A DNA stretch of 64,000 nucleotides from Siniperca chuatsi (Eukaryota; Chordata; Actinopteri; Centrarchiformes; Sinipercidae), in contig NC_058055.1 of NCBI RefSeq assembly GCF_020085105.1, positions 22,053,822-22,117,821 of the forward strand. Reading direction: 5' to 3'. The notes below the pieces were generated by a model. It did not search any database. It was not told the DNA's origin and saw only the letters and a list, made by a program, of their open reading frames with translations. The position numbers and the translations under genes are program-made. Shown here in pieces: positions 14,996 to 26,810 of this stretch (position 1 is its first letter; every line of letters starts with the position of its first letter).

Positions 14996-16346
14996 TTTGG
15001 TCATGTATAATGATATAACACATTCATAGCCATTTCATACATTGTGTGTGTAGTAGTATCCAACCACAGTGTCTGTATGTTATTGTGAACTCTACCAAAA
15101 TATTCAAACCAATCACAATATGAAACCGAGACAAGAATTTGAGTAATTATCAATAAAAACTATACCTAAAGGCTGATGATTAGTTAGTGGTTGTGTTTGG
15201 GGAAGTACTTCTGTGTAGTAGATTATAGGTGTATCTCTGTTACAAAGTAGGTATTTAGGTTTTCTATGTATATATTTTGTGTTTTAGGACTTTTTAATTT
15301 AAAATAGATTGAGTTTAATTGTAATGAAATGTGCTGTATAATGAAAGAGTCTTGACTTTTGACAAGCAGGATCTGTCAAAAACAAGACGTAAAAAAGGCA
15401 TAATCAGAACCAGGATTTAGTCCATGTAGAGCTGCAACTAACAATTATTTTCTTTATCGATTAATTGTTTAGTCTATAAAATGTCAGAAAGTAGTGAAAA
15501 AAATGCCCATCCTACTTTCCCAAAGTCCAAGGTGACGTCTTCAGATGTCTTGCAGTCCTACCAACAGTCCAAAACCCAAAGATATTCAGTTTACAGTGAT
15601 ATAAAACACAGAAAAGCAGCAAATCTTCACATTGAAGGTGGATCCAGAGAATACGTACCATTTTCACTTTTATTGCTTGAAAATTTGATTAATTGATTAT
15701 CAAAAAAATGATTCAGCTTTAACTCCATGTAATTTGATACTGGACAAAAGAGGGAGGAAATACCATGGTAACCACAGTAACCACAGCTACCTAAAAATGC
15801 AGTTTACTCGCTCATTTTTCCATGAATGATGGTGTTGAATCCTAAATGCACCCTCTCATAACTTCTTAGATGATTTGTTGTCATGATTATCTGTTCAGCA
15901 CGGCTTGCCAATTTTCTCTATTTTGTTACGAGGAACGCTCTCACTGGAGTAAAAGGTACAGCCTGCTGCAAACTGAATAATTTTGGATAAAATATTTACA
16001 TTTTTCTCACATTCAAACGGTAGTTCAAATTGTGTGTCAGCCCTAATGACCCATGGGTTCTCTTGAGAAAGGTAATAATCGAAGACAAAGTAAAATGTGA
16101 AAACATTCAATCACTACTGTTTTACCCCTGTGTCAATCCTGCAATCAACTGTGCTGTACAAGCAGTTTAAAGACAGAATTGACTTCTCTTAAAACACCAT
16201 CTTTCAGATTGAATACGTATGAGTGAAGATGTCTCCTGTTGTAACTCTGTGTTCCGTCTCCATTTCCACAGCTGTCTCTCAAGTGTCGGGCCCCTGAGGT
16301 TTCTCAGTACGTCTACCAGATGTACGACTCTGTGCTGAAGAACTGA
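1..16346 (+). CDS. ap2b1: AP-2 complex subunit beta (beta-2 adaptin), 3' part, 18 exons
   Basis: Large subunit of the AP-2 adaptor, which links cargo, PIP2 and clathrin at the plasma membrane in endocytosis. Exons: 1-58, 1117-1307, 2575-2796, 3327-3447, 3898-3993, 4333-4448, 4532-4697, 5678-5776, 6099-6358, 7608-7800, 8776-8817, 10084-10236, 11250-11395, 11621-11750, 12185-12269, 13129-13215, 14564-14718, 16272-16346 (stop TGA). All introns are GT-AG and the phases join without a break, giving 797 residues. The 5' end lies outside the window; the first codon seen is near residue 157 of the roughly 950-residue family protein. The first nine exons encode the HEAT/ARM trunk. The hinge carries the clathrin box LLNLD at 7702-7716. 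The exons from 11250 on encode the appendage, including ATWKDIPNE, and the protein ends SVLKN. The hinge text ([28 protein letters not shown]) matches AP2B1 rather than AP1B1. The coding sequence looks intact and strongly conserved. Confidence 0.97.
2272..2424 (-). repeat. tRNA-derived SINE in ap2b1 intron
   Basis: Read on the minus strand this begins GGCGCCCTCGTGGTTTAG, has a B-box-like GGTTCGAGTCTGG about 60 nt in, a pyrimidine-rich body, and ends near CTAATAAAGTCATAAAATGCC. This is the layout of a common fish SINE with a tRNA head and a short AATAAA-bearing tail. It is inserted antisense in the intron before the exon at 2575. Confidence 0.7.
5207..5228. repeat. (ATT)n microsatellite
   Basis: A run of about seven ATT/TTA units in an ap2b1 intron. 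Confidence 0.9.
6539..6583. repeat. (AT)n microsatellite
   Basis: About 22 uninterrupted AT dinucleotides in the ap2b1 intron downstream of the exon ending at 6358. Length is likely polymorphic. Confidence 0.95.
8776..8817 (+). other. ap2b1: 42-nt cassette exon in the ap2b1 hinge
   Basis: A 42-nt, phase-0 exon flanked by AG (8774-8775) and GT (8818-8819). It encodes [14 protein letters not shown], 14 codons, between a hinge exon ending in DSL and one starting VGQNF. Human AP2B1 has isoforms of 951 and 937 residues that differ by 14 residues at this glycine-rich place, so this is probably the same alternatively used exon. Skipping it keeps the frame. That it is skipped in this fish is inferred; the sequence shows only that skipping would be harmless. 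Confidence 0.85.
10411..10741. mobile_element. MITE-like element with imperfect terminal inverted repeats
   Basis: The left end reads CTTTAAAGGAAAATCCTGGC; the reverse complement of the right end reads GTTTAAGGAAAAATTCAGG, so the ends are similar inverted repeats about 20 nt long. The 330-bp interior has no credible coding capacity. It resembles interspersed repeats common in fish introns. I could not identify a target-site duplication, so the family is unassigned. Confidence 0.5.
14961..14993. repeat. (ATT)n microsatellite
   Basis: About eleven ATT units in an ap2b1 intron. Confidence 0.95.
15430..15722. mobile_element. short non-autonomous interspersed element
   Basis: It begins near TAGAGCTGCAACTAACAATT, contains TCGATTAATTGTTTAGTCTA and the body typical of a widespread fish element (AATGTCAGAAA, CCAAGGTGACGTC, AAAGATATTCAGTTTAC), and ends near GATTAATTGATTATC. 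Non-coding. The family name is not recalled with certainty. Located in the last ap2b1 intron. Confidence 0.55.
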
Positions 16347-18785
16347 CCTGCTCTAACACTTAGCAACTCTGCTTCTTCCTGACAACAAACAGCGTTTTAT
16401 CATTTTCTGCCATCTGCAGCTAACAGCCAAAACAAGGGAATCCTAAATAATTTGGAATATTGGGTGCATTTTTCCTCTGAGAGATCAACAAGGCAAATGT
16501 CAGTTAATACAGAGGTATTGTGGGTGATCATCATACTGTAGTTCTGTATATTGTACTGAAGTTAAATAGTACAACCACTGTTGATGCTTCCTTTATTTTG
16601 GTTGTTGAAAGCATTGTTATATCTCCCCATTTCGATTTTTTTACCCAGTGAAAACATGTCTACCATTCCATCCTTAATCCTTAACTTAGTGTCTTAATGT
16701 TGTAAAGATGTGACTGATGGTGAAATTGTCCAGAGTGGAAAATACTTACTTTTTTTTTGTACTGTGTGTGGCTCACACTTTGATTTATTTTTGATACTTG
16801 CTTTGCTTCAGTTGTACCTACAGAATAATACCAGTGTTGATTTCTTCCTTTTGCCATTAATATGTGTGTGGAGAGTCGAAACCAACAATGTGTTTGTCAG
16901 AAGCTACTAATGTCTGTCCTACAGGTTTGCCTCCTCGAGGTCATAGCTTATATTACTTCTTGAGACACGCTAAATTGACAACTATTATACATCACATTGA
17001 GCAGCATATGTATTTTCTGTCATGACTTTAACACAGCTTCTTGTATTCAATGGGATTACTTACAATGTGTGCAGCATTTAGATTTTAAACATTACTTCTT
17101 CCTCCATAAGTATGAAACATTTTACAGCAATTGAAAAACTAAGTGAAATTCCAAGAAGTTGGAAAAAGAAAATTCAGACCAGAGATTACATAAGAGCAAC
17201 TAGTAACTCTAATGTAACAACTAAATTCTGATATTTCATTGCTGCTTCCCACCTGTGGTTTTTCATTCATCTGCATGGAGGCATGTAATGTTGGATGGAT
17301 GCATTCTGCTGATGCTCTGCATCTACAACACAGGTGATAAATCACAGAAGTAGGTGCCTCAGAGGTCTTTATTACAAAGATCCTTCCATCAGCCTTCAGC
17401 CTGTGCTGTCTTTATTAACACTCCACCCTTTTCACCTCAGCTTTGTGTAAACAGCTTTTGAATATTTTGCTGTTTTTTAAGCATTTTCTTTTAGGTGTTT
17501 TTAATGGTCAAATTAAAAAAACATAAAAACTGATGACCGGGATGCAACAGAGAATTCTAAATACAAAAGGCAAACAAATCTTTAGGCCATGTGAAGCAAC
17601 TTCATGGACCTGTTATGGCATAATAGAACTTATTTGTACGTAATTATAACGTCATGTAAAAAAAATAAATACATCCAGTGTAGTGATGCATCTGCAGGCT
17701 GTGTAAGTGGAGGGTTGCAAACCGTCAGTAGAACAGGCAGTCAAGAAGCTTCTGACTGGCAAGTAATGTACAGTACATTTGTTTAAATTCAACTTGAAAG
17801 TTTTTGCTCATCAGCTTTGAACCACTACACAAACCACAGCAGCTATTGATTATGTGTTAACACACCAGTGCCACTCCGTTTTAAAAATGATATTTGCTAA
17901 TTCATTTCATGTGTAATTCTTTTTGTAATAGCCCCATTTACTGCAACCACATAGTTGTACACGGCTTTACACACCTATATTGTCATTCATATTTATTGTG
18001 TATCTACCTCTGCTTGTTTCCTTTTAACTGGCTTTATTGTTGCAATAGCTTCAATTCTGTAATGTGCTTTAAATGTTTTCACCTTTTTCTTTTGCCAATG
18101 CCAGTGTTTTTGTAACTTGAATGCCATTGTTGTCAAGCGAGCTAAACGTTGTGGCAAGTCAGCCAAACCAATCTCACAGATTCTCGCGCTAATTAAATGC
18201 CATGCTTATGTTTAAGTACCCTGATTTCAATATAATCTTCTAATGTTGGCATTGTTTGTGCTATAAAACATTAGGGTGCATACACCTTAAGGCCCAGAGT
18301 TGCTCTAGTACAGTGTAGTCTAGTGATGGTGTAGTTTGTGTAGCTAAATTAAAATGGTTTGGTATTACCCTGAAAATGAAATGAAGCCTTGTCTCTATTC
18401 AAAAGAAAGGGCTTTTTCAGCTGTCAGTTGTGTTGGTGACACTATTTTCCCTCATGGTAATGTTAAATATGTTTGCGCCTGCATGAGCCCACTGTCCATT
18501 TTATCCTTTTTGATTTAGGCTGTGGATTTGCTCCAGTTAAAAACTAATCTCCCAACTTCATGTCTCTGTTGTAGATCTAATATTTTTTTAAGCAGCATTG
18601 TCTAAAGCACTCCCACAAATAGAAATATATACAAAACGGTTGCCAGCAATACAGAGTGTATGGAGTGAGCTAGCATAGTATGCAATGGAATATTTCTAGC
18701 ATCATTGCTGTAACCGTGTTGTAAATGATTTGTTGTCGTCACAGTTCCACATCTTATGTCAATAAATTGTCAAAAGCATGATGCA
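16347..18785 (+). other. ap2b1: probable ap2b1 3' UTR
   Basis: About 2.4 kb of AT-rich non-coding DNA after the ap2b1 stop, with no convincing exon. A consensus AATAAA stands at 18761-18766 and a likely cleavage site follows within about 20 nt. Another AATAAA lies near 17663, so a shorter 3' end is possible. The extent is inferred from the signal and from long 3' UTRs in the family; transcript reads would settle it. Confidence 0.5.
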
Positions 18786-20689
18786 TCTCTGTGTGTTGAG
18801 ATGTCTGGTATAAACAAAGCAGAGCAGATTTGAGAGATGGGTGTCACACTCTAATGGATGATCAGAAAGACGAGTGAAAATGCCAGATTCGTATGTTCCT
18901 CCATATTTAACACCACACAAGCACATCACAAGGGGCCTGTATCACAAAGCAAGATTAGTGGTTTAGCCAGCTATCACAATTTAACTTGACTAAACTTTTG
19001 TGGTATCCCAAAGCTGGCTCACTTTTAAAGGATAACTCTGGTGATATTCGATATTTTTCTTATTGTCAACAAATCCATGTAAAGACCAAAACAAACAATG
19101 AATTGATTCTAACAAGTATTGTCAGTTTATCCAAAGCCTGCTATATCTTATTAGTCTGTGCCATAGAGCTCCATTGTTGTCCAACAACTATTAAAAACAC
19201 ATCAATGAGTCACTCTGTTGCACTGGGTCACATGTTCCTTCATTACCATGAACACACATCGTAGTTTATTTTGAGTCAATCCCACATACACCATATGCTG
19301 CCAAATAGCCTGCTCCAAATGTGTATTAATCTGCAGCTGAAAATAGTCCCCAACAAATGCACTTTTTACTCCTGTTTGAGTAACGTGCTAAATATGTTAA
19401 GTAATTATGTATTCATGGCCTGTTTTTAAATGGGTAGGGAAGTTGTAAAGTATTGAGAGATGGACTAATGTACTGTTGGTTTTGGTTATTTCATGGGATT
19501 TATCTACTATAACAAAAATATTGAATATTGCCAGTCTTATCGTTTAACTGGGGTAGTACATCATGGCATCCCATGATGCCATGAAAACCATAACCCCTCA
19601 ATGCCAGGTTCACTGTTTGTCAATGTTAATTTTACAGGAACTAAGACAAGGCCCTGCATTATTAGTCTTGTAAATGGACCATGTGTCCAAATCTAGTTTT
19701 ACGTTTTGTTTTGGTTTAAATTAATTTATACTGTGCTCACATGGCGCATATTGCCAAATAAAATTGTGCTTAATCCAATTGCCACTAAATAACTGTCACA
19801 CAGAAAACCTTGGGCCTGGTAGTGTCCCAGCATAAAAGTCCTGATTTGGTTTCTGAGCAAATAATGAAGCTGTCACATGTAGCATGCTGTGCATACTGCA
19901 CATAATGGGGCCTGGAGGTGACATACACAGTGCAGAGGGGATGGGAGGTGGGGGTAGTCAATAGGGGGCCCCTAACAGGTAAATCCAGCCTTGTGTACAG
20001 CTAATGGAGTCATCATTCCTTTACAATAAAGATACTGGTAATAACAAGCACAGAGCAACATGTTTACAGATATTTTCTTTTTTTAATTGAACATATTGGG
20101 GTCAACACAAAATGAATGTATGGTTTAATGACTACACTTTACATAATAATTATATACAGCTAAAGTAAGTGTTTGTAGCACAGCCATTTGACTACTCAGG
20201 GTTTCAATTGGGGTTTCAAACATCAGGAAGAAAGCTAACCATATTTCATGGGATGATATTTACAGTTATGTATTAATGGAGCTGAATTTCTTTCATTCCT
20301 CCATATTCCTCCTGTGAATATGAGATGACTATAAAGTATGCCTGCTGTAGCCTCTATTACAGAAAAATAAATCCACACACTGTTAATTAGCTTCCAGGAA
20401 ATTAGAAATACATTTTGGTCAGATGGGCATTATCAAGGATTCATGTCTTATCTTCATGTCTTTTTATTTATTAGACTCTGTAGTTTGGCAGCAGAAACCT
20501 TAATTTTAACATATAACTACCCTTTTGCCTTTCTGTTTTCATGAGAACAAATGAAGGACTATTATTTGTAATCCATTTTCCACAATCACTTTTTCCTATA
20601 TGCAGAAATTGCCGAATGAATCTAAGAATACCTATGTTACCTATATTATTTTTACATTTACTTACTATTAATTACTAAACTTACTACCA
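18786..20689. other. intergenic region between ap2b1 and the tRNA block
   Basis: No gene seen. It holds the interspersed repeat listed at 18936-19261 and a small perfect hairpin (CATGGCAT 19562-19569 with ATGCCATG 19576-19583). The rest is unremarkable AT-rich DNA. Confidence 0.6.
18936..19261. repeat. fish-type interspersed repeat
   Basis: The text from GGGCCTGTATCACAAAGCA through TAAAGGATAACTCTGGTGAT and on to about 19261 resembles a dispersed non-coding repeat frequent in percomorph genomes. The assignment rests on memory of similar sequence; ends and family are unresolved. Confidence 0.4.
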
Positions 20690-21060
20690 AAAAAGGAGAC
20701 AGACTCAACAATACAAGAGCTGAAAATGACAGCCAGCTATCTTACTTTTAGTACATGCTTGTTTAAAACTGGTGTATTCATGACAAACTTACTGAGTAGG
20801 CTTACCTGCTCAAATTAAACCACACTACTTCTCGTTGACTACGCTTTAGAAGTACCAACATTGACTTCCGCCACTTAATGTAAATGCTCGTTTACCACTG
20901 GTACAATGACTTTGAAAAAAACTCCTTAAATTATTACATGTTTTCAATCTGAAGAGACACACCAACTAAAAGCAGCAACTTGAACATGACAAACAGCCAC
21001 CTGTCTTACTATACATACATGCTCGTTTAACACTAGTACATTCGTCAAAAACGTGCTAAG
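20690..21060. repeat. diverged left-edge copies of the tRNA-array spacer
   Basis: Contains at least two degraded sub-repeats of the spacer seen further right. At 20975-21057 the text ACATGACAAACAGCCACC followed by ATACATACATGCTCGTTTAA and AACGTGCTAAGTACAAG is almost identical to sub-repeat A. At 20725-20800 a more diverged version (AGCCAGCTATCTTAC, GTACATGCTTGTTTAA) is present. No tRNA sequence remains here. Confidence 0.75.
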
Positions 21061-24000
21061 TACAAGCCATTACATTTGCACTGAATTATGAAACCAAATC
21101 AATGATTGAACCAATCTATGATAAAACAGTTAGTAGAAACTGACATGTTAACAGCTGCTAACTTATGCTAACATTCAGATAACATACCACGATCTCAAGC
21201 TACGAATCTTAGGCTACGATAATTCATGAACATCGCGATTGAATTACGCATCGTAACTATGTAATCTACAGTACGATCATGAACAATCTGCTAGCAGTGT
21301 AAACTGCACTATCTCTGATACGACTGGATCTGAACAATACACAAGCTGGATTCTCCAGCTGGCTACACTTGAATCTGCACAAGGATAAGCTCAAGCATGA
21401 TCACTACAATCGCAAACAACTTGACGACACCTAGCTGACGATGCTGAAACGCTACAGTACACTTTCACGAACACTCACATGACAACGGCCTTGACAGTTA
21501 TACACATCAGATACACAGCTCTTTACAAATACGCTAAAAACGTAAGCACTCGTAATCTCAACTGGTACTATTGAACAAAACAAGACCTGCTATTTAAATA
21601 CACATGATCTCACATGCTCTTACAACTTGACAGCGAAACTAGTACAGAACTGTCAATACTGTCTGACAATAGCATGTAAGAACTACACTAGCCACACTAT
21701 CGAAGACTGCACATGTGTAATAGGCAAACGATTACAGCAGCTTAAACATCGTTACGCTATGCAATACCAGCACTGATTGACTAGCATGTGTAAGAACAGT
21801 ACATGTATGAAACACATTCCAACATGACAACATACTTGGCTTGATTACTGATCATATGCTACTACTCATTGCTACCGTATGAACTATGCGAACATGTTAC
21901 CAGGACTCAGGCCGTACAGGAACACTTGATCGAACACTGTTAAGCTGTAGCTCAGAACAATCAGATGATACGATCTAGCACTTCCAACAAACATGACTGA
22001 CAACTATGCTACATACGAGTCAGGCTGCAACTAGTCGATTCGTGAAAAACTGCACTAACAAGTATATGCAAAGCCTTAACGGACCCGACTCAACATGAGC
22101 CATACATCGTCAAATTAGGCTACGATAAGTAATAACTACTATACTACATGATTGAATCACACTACATCGTATGACACTAACAGACGAGTACCAACTATTG
22201 ACAACATGCATGACTAACATTACTGGTTACATTTGTGTTAACACAACAATGATAAGACCTCTTGACAGCGACTTGAAGCTGAACACTCAAGATAAACTCC
22301 TTAAATATTAACACACACTGAAGCTTCAGACACTCTGACTCTGACGACTACTGCATGGTACAGACTAGCTTAATCATGACTCCAACGATTACACTTTAAC
22401 AACTTCATGCACATTGAGTCTGAACACATCGACAACTCACGACTTGAACACTCTTGCGCAGATAACGCACCAATGAACTCACACTTAACAAAGCATACAG
22501 CGAGTGACTCACTATTCTTACATGCACGTACCAACTGAGTTCTGTACACTGATGTAACAACTGTCAGTCGACTAATTACTTGTAAAAACTAACTATACCA
22601 ACTTCTAATGACCTATCACTACTATACATGTACGTGTAGTCAAGCTATTCAACAACTACGTACCGGCTCTTCTGACACAAGGTCAACATGCGTAGCACTT
22701 CGAACTAGCATACAACGTATCATACACGCATGACACTTGACTATTCCTGACATAACACAGATGATAAGACACTCTCTGTAGCTAATACGACAAACTGACT
22801 GCCATTGCTTTGCACGATTGTATGCGCAACTGTACGTACGCACTTAATGTAACACGAGAAGCATTGTAGATGACAAATTCTAATCATGAACACATCATTG
22901 TCAATGAAAACACATGAGCAGCTGAGTTGAACAGCGCAATCCATGAACGCACGAATCATCCTACAGACCAATGACATGACAACATATGGCACTAAGTCCT
23001 GATTCTAGCTCTAATGCAAATCGTTACAGAAACATACGCAAGACGTAAAACACTGCTGACCAGATCTAGCAGATCACAGCTTAAACATGACAAACGAAGC
23101 TTCACTGCAACTGACTGACAATCTGACATATAAGACAGCTAATTATTACGTTACACTCAATGATTACACAGCTACATTGAGCTAAGGTACACTCAACCAT
23201 TGACTGCTACTAGGTACACTATTACGACACTGTTCGCAAACAGCTTGCTCCACATTCGTACTTGAACAGAACATGCAAATCTTCTAAACTCAAGTACATC
23301 TCGAACCATTGCGTACATCTGATAGATGAACAGAACATGCTAAATTATTCAAACTGACACGAACTGACTCAACACTAGGAATGCTTGTACTACAGACAAG
23401 TAGCTGAATATGGAGCAGCTTATTTTCAACAACATGCAATGACAGATCACTAACTCTTGAACGAACCATTACGTCACGATTGCAATCTGAACGAGCACAA
23501 TGAAACTTATACGCTTTGACAGCATGAAATCTGCGATAAACCATGTAACACACATAGTTCTTGCACACATTACGTTACACAACATAGGCACGGTGCCAAC
23601 AACATGACAACTCGCTGACACCGCTAATTACACATGAAACTTCACGTGCAGTACAGCTATTTGTAACTCTGAAGTACAACATGAATCAACTCTCTAGTAA
23701 GATTGCGTCACTGATACATAACTCAAACCTAAGTTGCACTGTCTACGAACACATGAGGTGCACGTTAATAACAGTAACTATATTGTCATGAACATCTAGA
23801 TCTAATACACTCTTGAAATTCTACAAACTACGCACAGACTTAAACTGAGTCTTGGCTACGTTATTGACAATACTGAAGGCTATCGCAACGAAGACATCTT
23901 AGATGCTTCTAACAACTACAAAAAGAACTTATTACACTACATTACTTCGACATAAAATACTGACAACTTTTGTGAAACTACACTACGCAAATTTGCTAGT

Positions 24001-25075
24001 GACTAGCACAATTGAGTGCATCGGAATGTACTCCACTGGATGGACAGGCTTGTTTCGTCTACATCATTGACCGATCAACCAGACTGAACCACTTGTACGA
24101 CTAACAAATACAAGATAAGTCCTAACGACTACGAATGACTCGATCTAAGTACAGGTAAATGCAGACAAACTCCATCCATGCGGAGTTACACACCTAATAC
24201 TAACTACCTGTTTACAAGCTCGCTTACTAACTGAACTATCGATCGTATTAACAAGCGTCACATGACAGCTCTTTCATGTCAATACAGCACTCTACACGAA
24301 TCTAATGCACTTGAACTGAATCTAGCACTACATAACATGATACCAGACAACCTACGAGTCACGTCTAAACTGTACGGCCACTTAAAACGTACATGATCAA
24401 TACACCACTGTAATTACATACATCGTAATATTAACATGCTCTACACGTTAATATACGCAAACATTGAGGCACTAATGACCTACTTAGACAGGTTCGCATT
24501 GTCCTAAACATGACAAACTGATGTCGTTGCCTATCTAAACAATGAACGCAAGTCCTAATGGACAAAGCTTTAATTTCTAAAAATAACATAAATGACTAAC
24601 AGTTCGAATCTGAACAGATGCCAAACATGGACGGATTTGCTAATGTCCACTGATGCGACAACTTCATAACAGAACACTTGCAAAGTCACTGAAAAGCAGA
24701 CAAGTACCATTCCAGACTCTAGGCAATCAGCCTACGTCCTTAGATCTGAACAGGGTCACCATCATTGGCCAACGTAGTTTGTCTAACAAATCTAAGGTCA
24801 AGAAATACACATTAATACAGCCTCTTCTACTTCAACTGACGTTCGACAATGAAACTCCTTACGAGTCTGAACAGCACGAAACTGCACACATGAACCACTC
24901 TCTTCGTCTACATACCATACAGCCTATATCACTCAGTAAACTTACAACACGCTGCTAACAACTGTAATCTAAGCAGCTACTGACACATCTTAATATACAG
25001 CAGCTTACAGAGTCTTAACACTGTAAGCAGCTGTATTGAAACAATAAACACGTACTGCACTAACTTTAAAACTCC
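21061..25075. other. 4-kb block of odd, CpG-rich, strand-asymmetric composition
   Basis: No gene, tRNA or clear tandem repeat found. The plus strand is rich in A and C: in 21181-21240 I count 21 A, 15 C, 15 T and 9 G. CpG is frequent (4 in 21421-21480 and 4 in 22681-22740), and long homopolymers are rare. Scattered words match the neighbouring array spacer, for example CACTGGATGGACAGGCTTGT at 24037 and AACATGACAAAC-like strings near 23085 and 24507. It may be a strongly diverged part of the same array. The open frames in it are short and look accidental. Confidence 0.5.
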
Positions 25076-25164
25076 TCCTTCGAGCCGGAGTTGAACCAGC
25101 GACCTAAGGATAACTGCTAACATCAACCTACAGTCCTCCGCTCTACCAACTGAGCTATCGAAGG
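25076..25164 (-). tRNA. tRNA-Tyr(GTA), array copy 1
   Basis: Decodes UAU/UAC. Read on the minus strand: CCTTCGA acceptor, A box TAGCTCAGTTGG, anticodon GTA (25129-25131), a 16-nt intron GTTGATGTTAGCAGTT at 25112-25127 after position 37, B box GGTTCAACTCC, and discriminator A73. C1-G72 is the pair expected by eukaryotic TyrRS. A T4 terminator (AAAA on plus, 25068-25071) lies 4 nt downstream. All stems pair, with one T-stem wobble. This is the left-most copy; its 3' flank differs from the later units. Confidence 0.96.
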
Positions 25165-25898
25165 GGCGTGGTGCCGTTGATCACAGCGAGGTACAGCAAC
25201 TTCAACATGACAAACAGCCACCTGTCTTACTATACATACATGCTCGTTTAACACTAGTACATTCGTGAAAAACGTGCTAAGTACAAGCTTGAATTATTGC
25301 AGAACAACTACACACGATGACCACGAGCTCTTTTTGGCTACATTGTATACGCGCAAAACATTGAGGTCGGCCACTTAACAACTTTAACATGACAAACCGC
25401 TGAATGTCTTACTCTACGTACATGCTCGATTACCATCGGTACATTGATAAAAAAACGTACCTGCTTAAATTATTGTAAAAAACTACACACAATGATCTCA
25501 ACATCTCTTTGGCTACGCGTGTATGTGCGCAAAAAACATTGAGGTTGGGCACGTAATGTACCACTGGATGTGGACAGGCTTTGTTTTGTCTGAACAAATC
25601 AAGCGATGAAAACCACGACATCTTTCCAATCTGAACAGACACCAAAAGCTGAAGGACGAAAGGCATTCTAGCCAGACATGCCTGAATGATGAACGTAGTA
25701 ACTATGTGCTTAAAGTGGTTTCAGAACAACTACACAAGACCATGAGGAACTCTCTTTGGCTACGACTACGACTTAACGTACCACTGGATGTGGACAAGCT
25801 TTTGTTTTGTCCTAACAAATCAGGCAATGAAATTCACATCTCTGTAAACGATTGCCTTTCGTTCTCTTCAATCTGACGGGTCACCAATGAAAAACTCC

Positions 25899-25987
25899 TC
25901 CTTCGAGCCGGAGTTGAACCAGCGACCTAAGGATAACTGCTAACATCAACCTACAGTCCTCCGCTCTACCAACTGAGCTATCGAAGG
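25899..25987 (-). tRNA. tRNA-Tyr(GTA), array copy 2
   Basis: Same 89-bp sequence as copy 1, 823 bp to the right. T5 terminator 4 nt past the 3' end (AAAAA on plus, 25890-25894). Confidence 0.96.
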
Positions 25988-26020
25988 GGACGTGGTGCCG
26001 TAGATCACTGCGAGGTACAG

Positions 26021-26199
26021 CAACTTCAACATGACAAACAGCCACCTGTCTTAATATACATACATGCTCGTTTAACACTAGTACATTCGTGAAAAACGTG
26101 CTAAGTACAAGCTTGAATTATTGCAGAACAACTACACACGATGACCACGAGCTCTTTTTGGCTACATTGTATACGCAAACATTGAGGTCGGCCACTTAA
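26021..26199. repeat. spacer sub-repeat A (representative unit)
   Basis: 179 bp starting CAACTTCAACATGACAAACA and ending GAGGTCGGCCACTTAA. It is homologous to the first part of sub-repeat B, which starts CAACTTTAACATGACAAACC. Shared landmarks are TACATGCTCG, CTCTTT..GGCTAC and CAAACATTGAGGT. Confidence 0.8.
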
Positions 26200-26485
26200 C
26201 AACTTTAACATGACAAACCGCTGAATGTCTTACTCTACGTACATGCTCGATTACCATCGGTACATTGATAAAAAAACGTACCTGCTTAAATTATTGTAAA
26301 AAACTACACACAATGATCTCAACATCTCTTTGGCTACGTTGTATGTATGCGCGCGCAAACATTGAGGTTGGGCACGTAATGTACCACTGGATGTGGACAG
26401 GCTTTGTTTTGTCTGAACAAATCAAGCGATGAAAACCACGACATCTTTCCAATCTGAACAGACACCAAAAGCTTAAGGACGAAAG
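26200..26485. repeat. spacer sub-repeat B (representative unit)
   Basis: About 286 bp. It shares landmarks with A on its left half and with C on its right half (CCACTGGATGTGGACA.GCTTT, TTTTGTC, CAAATCA, TTCAATCTGA-type text). It contains the two A tracts whose lengths co-vary between units. Confidence 0.75.
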
Positions 26486-26721
26486 GCATTCTAGCCAGAC
26501 ATGCCTGAATGATGAACGTAGTAACTATGTGCTTAAAGTGGTTTCAGAACAACTACACAAGACCATGAGGAACTCTCTTTGGCTACGACTACGACTTAAC
26601 GTACCACTGGATGTGGACAAGCTTTTGTTTTGTCCTAACAAATCAGGCAATGAAATTCACATCTCTGTAAACGATTGCCTTTCGTTCTCTTCAATCTGAC
26701 GGGTCACCAATGAAAAACTCC
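26486..26721. repeat. spacer sub-repeat C (representative unit)
   Basis: About 236 bp running into the tRNA 3' side. It shares CTCTTTGGCTACG, GTACCACTGGATGTGGACAA and TTTGTTTTGTC with B. In the units of the variant tRNAs this part is replaced by sub-repeat D. Confidence 0.75.
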
Positions 26722-26810
26722 TCCTTCGAGCCGGAGTTGAACCAGCGACCTAAGGATAACTGCTAACATCAACCTACAGTCCTCCGCTCTACCAACTGAG
26801 CTATCGAAGG
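26722..26810 (-). tRNA. tRNA-Tyr(GTA), array copy 3
   Basis: Identical to copy 1 in both exons and intron; spacing 823 bp; T5 terminator. Confidence 0.96.

Noticed and set aside
1-16346. Identity as ap1b1 rather than ap2b1
   Set aside because: The hinge and appendage text ([33 protein letters not shown], and the 14-residue Gly-rich insert) follows AP2B1; AP1B1 has a different hinge.
21061-25075. Coding potential in the odd-composition block (for example frames at 22649-23568 on minus and 24653-24958 on plus)
   Set aside because: Frames are short, low in complexity, lack recognisable motifs, and do not chain through splice sites into a longer product.
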